Below, one piece after another: positions 61,373 to 64,000 of a stretch of 64,000 nt of DNA. The notes under the pieces were generated by a model that searched no databases, was not told the origin of the DNA, and saw only the letters and a program-made list of their open reading frames with translations. Source of the DNA: Fibrobacter sp. (GTDB taxonomy: Bacteria > Fibrobacterota > Chitinivibrionia > Chitinivibrionales > Chitinispirillaceae); assembly GCA_012513915.1 (NCBI GenBank), contig JAAZBG010000033.1, positions 1 through 64,000 on the forward strand, given 5' to 3'. Each line of letters starts with the position of its first letter. Within the stretch, counting starts at the first letter, position 1. The translations under genes were made by a program, and so were the position numbers.

Positions 61373-64000
61373 ATGACACTCCGCAGATTCTCATCACGTA
61401 CAGAAAACCTTGACAAGGAATTCTTATCAGTAATTCTTAAAGGCGCAACAGTATACCATCGCATAGCCGGATATTTTCGAAGTTCAATATTTGAACTTGT
61501 CGGTGAGGAGATCGCTGCTATCCCTGAAGTCAAAATACTCTGCAACAGTGAACTTGACCTTATAGACTTTCAGGTCGCAAGCGGTCGGGATAGTGCACTC
61601 AAGGAAAAATGGAATCAGGTTGATGTCGCCTCGGAATCAATTCTCTACAAAGATCACTACAGAAAACTTAAAGACCTGCTGACAAAAGGCAATGTGGAAA
61701 TAAGAGTTGTCCCAAGGGAACGGTTATTTCTTCATGGTAAAGCTGGTGTTATACATTACCCTGATGGACGCCGGGTATCATTTATCGGTTCTGTCAATGA
61801 GACAAAGAATGCTTTCGCATCAAACTATGAACTTGTATGGCAGGACGACGACACTGCAAGTGCAGACTGGGTGGAAGCAGAATTTGCAGCACTCTGGAAC
61901 GATGCCATACCACTTCCCGATATTATTATCTCCGAAATCAACCGTGTCGCAGAACGTCAGGAAATAAAGGTTGATACACTCGAAGCAGATGCAATTCCTG
62001 CTGCAGCAATGGTGGAAGCGCCTCTTTACAGAGGTGGAGAACAGCTCCAACCTTGGCAACGGTCTTTTGTTGCGCTCTTTATTGAACACCGGGCAAAATA
62101 TGGAAAATGTCGCCTGCTGATTGCCGATGAAGTTGGATTAGGAAAAACGCTTTCAATGGCGACAAGTGCTCTTGTTTCTGCACTTCTTGACGATGGTAGA
62201 GTGCTTATTCTTGCTCCGTCAACGCTACTGTTTCAATGGCAGGTCGAACTAAAAGACCGGCTTGGTGTACCAAGCGCAGTCTGGTCTTCTCAAAAGAAAG
62301 TCTGGATAGGGTCCGAAGGACAGCAATTATCGGTCAAGGGGCTATCTGAAACCATTAAAAATTGTCCTTGTCAAATTGCGATTGTCTCCACAGGGCTTAT
62401 TTTTCATCAATTCGATGGACATCAGTTTGGCCGCGAAGCAGCAAACTTACTCGCGCTTAATTATGGAACGGTGATACTTGACGAAGCGCATAAAGCACGT
62501 GTAAAGGGCGGCATTGGACTATCAGCCGATGAGCCAAACAACCTGCTCTATTTTATGAAATGTATAGCAAAAAAAACACGACATTTACTTTTAGGTACAG
62601 CGACCCCTATTCAAACGCGGGTTAGTGAACTTTGGGATCTGCTTGAAATTCTTAACACCGGCGCAGAATTTGTACTTGGTGATGCTCTTTCATCATGGCG
62701 CGATAGTAATGCTGTTATTCCGTATATTACCGGCAAGGAGGATGTTCACTCAACGGAAGTAATCTGGCAGATGCTTTCAAATCCGTTGCCGCCGGGAAGT
62801 GAAGACACTATTATCGGGCAGGTTCGCGATACACTATCGTTATCGGATAAAGAATTTTATTGTTCTGTCAAACATGAAGAACTCGATTTTACCATAAAAG
62901 AAATGGTGCTGCCGCAAGCGATAGGAAGTAATTTCTTTGTAAAAAACAATCCGGTTTTACGCCATGTTGTCGTACGTAAACGGAAGCAACTGGAAGATGA
63001 CGGATTACTTGAAAAAGTGGGTGTGGCGACACATCCGCTTATGGAAAAGCAACACCTTTACAATTCACGATTTTCAGGTATCGGTTTATTAACGAACACA
63101 CCTTTTGAAGTGGCATACAGAGCAACAGAACAATTCTGTAAACTGCTTCAGCAACGTACTAAAGCTGCAGGTTTTATGAAAACACTACTATTACAGCGGC
63201 TTTGCTCAAGTTTTGCATCCGGACTTGCTACAGCACATGCAATGTTAAACAGGGTTGCATTTGATGATGATGAAAATGCTGAAGATGAAGAACACATACT
63301 TGCAGAGATGACATCTGCGGAAATTAATTGTCTCAATGATATTGTTCGTGAATTGTCTCGACCCGAAGCACGAGACCCAAAACTTGAAACAGTCAGATGG
63401 TTTCTCACTGAGTTTACAAGTGACAATAGACACTGGCTTGAGCACGGGTGCATTATTTTCAGTCAATATTTTGATACATCATTCTGGGTCGCACGCGAAC
63501 TTGCAAAACTATTACCTGAAGAGACAATTGCTGTTTATGCCGGTGCAGGAAAAAGTGGTCTCTTTCGTAACAACCAGTTTAATGCGGTAGAACGCGATTC
63601 CATTAAGCGTGCTGTCAAGACACGGGAGATACGGCTTGTTGTCGCTACCGATGCCGCTTGTGAGGGCTTGAATCTTCAAACACTGGGCACTCTTATTAAT
63701 GTCGATTTACCCTGGAATCCATCACGTTTGGAGCAGCGCCTTGGACGAATAAAACGTTTTGGTCAGGCACGCCGGACAGTTGATATGCTTAACCTTGTCT
63801 ACAACGATACACAGGATGAGAAAGTATACAGCGCATTGTCGCAACGCTTAAAAGATACGTATGACATTTTCGGTTCTTTACCGGATACAATTCAGGACGA
63901 CTGGATTGACGATGAAGTAAAGTTAATTGACGCAATGGATGAGTATATTCATTTACGAAAAGTTGCAGAAAATGCATTCACCGTTCGTTATCGCTCATCA
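61373..64000 (+). CDS. SNF2/DEAH-type helicase with N-terminal phospholipase D-like domain, truncated by window end
   Basis: ATG at 61373, reading frame open to 64000 (876 codons), absent from ORF track because no stop; LHGKAGVIHYPDGRRVSFIGSVNETKNAF (PLD HxK...GSxN); LLIADEVGLGKTLSMA; VILDEAHKAR; LLGTATPIQ; LEQRLGRIKRFGQ. Confidence 0.92.
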   Translation, partial: MTLRRFSSRTENLDKEFLSVILKGATVYHRIAGYFRSSIFELVGEEIAAIPEVKILCNSELDLIDFQVASGRDSALKEKWNQVDVASESILYKDHYRKLKDLLTKGNVEIRVVPRERLFLHGKAGVIHYPDGRRVSFIGSVNETKNAFASNYELVWQDDDTASADWVEAEFAALWNDAIPLPDIIISEINRVAERQEIKVDTLEADAIPAAAMVEAPLYRGGEQLQPWQRSFVALFIEHRAKYGKCRLLIADEVGLGKTLSMATSALVSALLDDGRVLILAPSTLLFQWQVELKDRLGVPSAVWSSQKKVWIGSEGQQLSVKGLSETIKNCPCQIAIVSTGLIFHQFDGHQFGREAANLLALNYGTVILDEAHKARVKGGIGLSADEPNNLLYFMKCIAKKTRHLLLGTATPIQTRVSELWDLLEILNTGAEFVLGDALSSWRDSNAVIPYITGKEDVHSTEVIWQMLSNPLPPGSEDTIIGQVRDTLSLSDKEFYCSVKHEELDFTIKEMVLPQAIGSNFFVKNNPVLRHVVVRKRKQLEDDGLLEKVGVATHPLMEKQHLYNSRFSGIGLLTNTPFEVAYRATEQFCKLLQQRTKAAGFMKTLLLQRLCSSFASGLATAHAMLNRVAFDDDENAEDEEHILAEMTSAEINCLNDIVRELSRPEARDPKLETVRWFLTEFTSDNRHWLEHGCIIFSQYFDTSFWVARELAKLLPEETIAVYAGAGKSGLFRNNQFNAVERDSIKRAVKTREIRLVVATDAACEGLNLQTLGTLINVDLPWNPSRLEQRLGRIKRFGQARRTVDMLNLVYNDTQDEKVYSALSQRLKDTYDIFGSLPDTIQDDWIDDEVKLIDAMDEYIHLRKVAENAFTVRYRSS

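Noticed and set aside
1-64000. CRISPR arrays, rRNA operons, transposases, prophage genes
   Set aside because: No regularly spaced direct repeats, rRNA-like sequence, transposase or phage structural motifs were seen by eye on either strand.

Overview
64 kb bacterial window, densely coding. I saw no rRNA, tRNA, CRISPR array or transposase. The taxon is uncertain; recurrent T9SS-like sorting domains and plant-cell-wall esterases fit a Fibrobacterota/Bacteroidota-type organism (inference). Main blocks: (1) 0.4-8.5 kb, a co-directional secreted redox cluster: HzsA-like diheme protein, tandem Rid-fold protein, sorting-domain protein, YVTN-propeller/diheme peroxidase-like protein, outer-membrane-type protein. 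(2) 8.9-12.2 kb, TerB-like protein plus P2-type ATPase. (3) 12.8-18.1 kb, CE1-like esterase and two CE15-like glucuronoyl esterases, with a Shine-Dalgarno-sequestering hairpin before the first. (4) 18.3-28.8 kb, mixed genes including a VTE5-like/DUF92 (VTE6-like) lipid kinase pair and a three-gene two-component locus. (5) 29-33 kb, CopA-type multicopper oxidase with an appended barrel-like region, YHS/TRASH-like protein, HxlR regulator and metallo-hydrolase. (6) 33-52 kb, patatin, membrane-anchored HTH regulator, MCP, xseB, polyprenyl synthase, MraY-like, FolD, UvrD-like helicase and M48 protease. (7) 52.6-64 kb (cut by the window end), the most interesting region: a tightly packed putative anti-phage operon of DUF499 ATPase, DUF3780, a P-loop stump, DUF1156 DNA methyltransferase, AAA ATPase, DUF4276/Toprim-like protein, and a PLD-SNF2 helicase that runs off the window. 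The core resembles helicase-methylase-ATPase defence loci, with a nested ATPase/Toprim-like pair and a truncated P-loop ORF. All identifications are by eye from motifs and translations; no searches were run.
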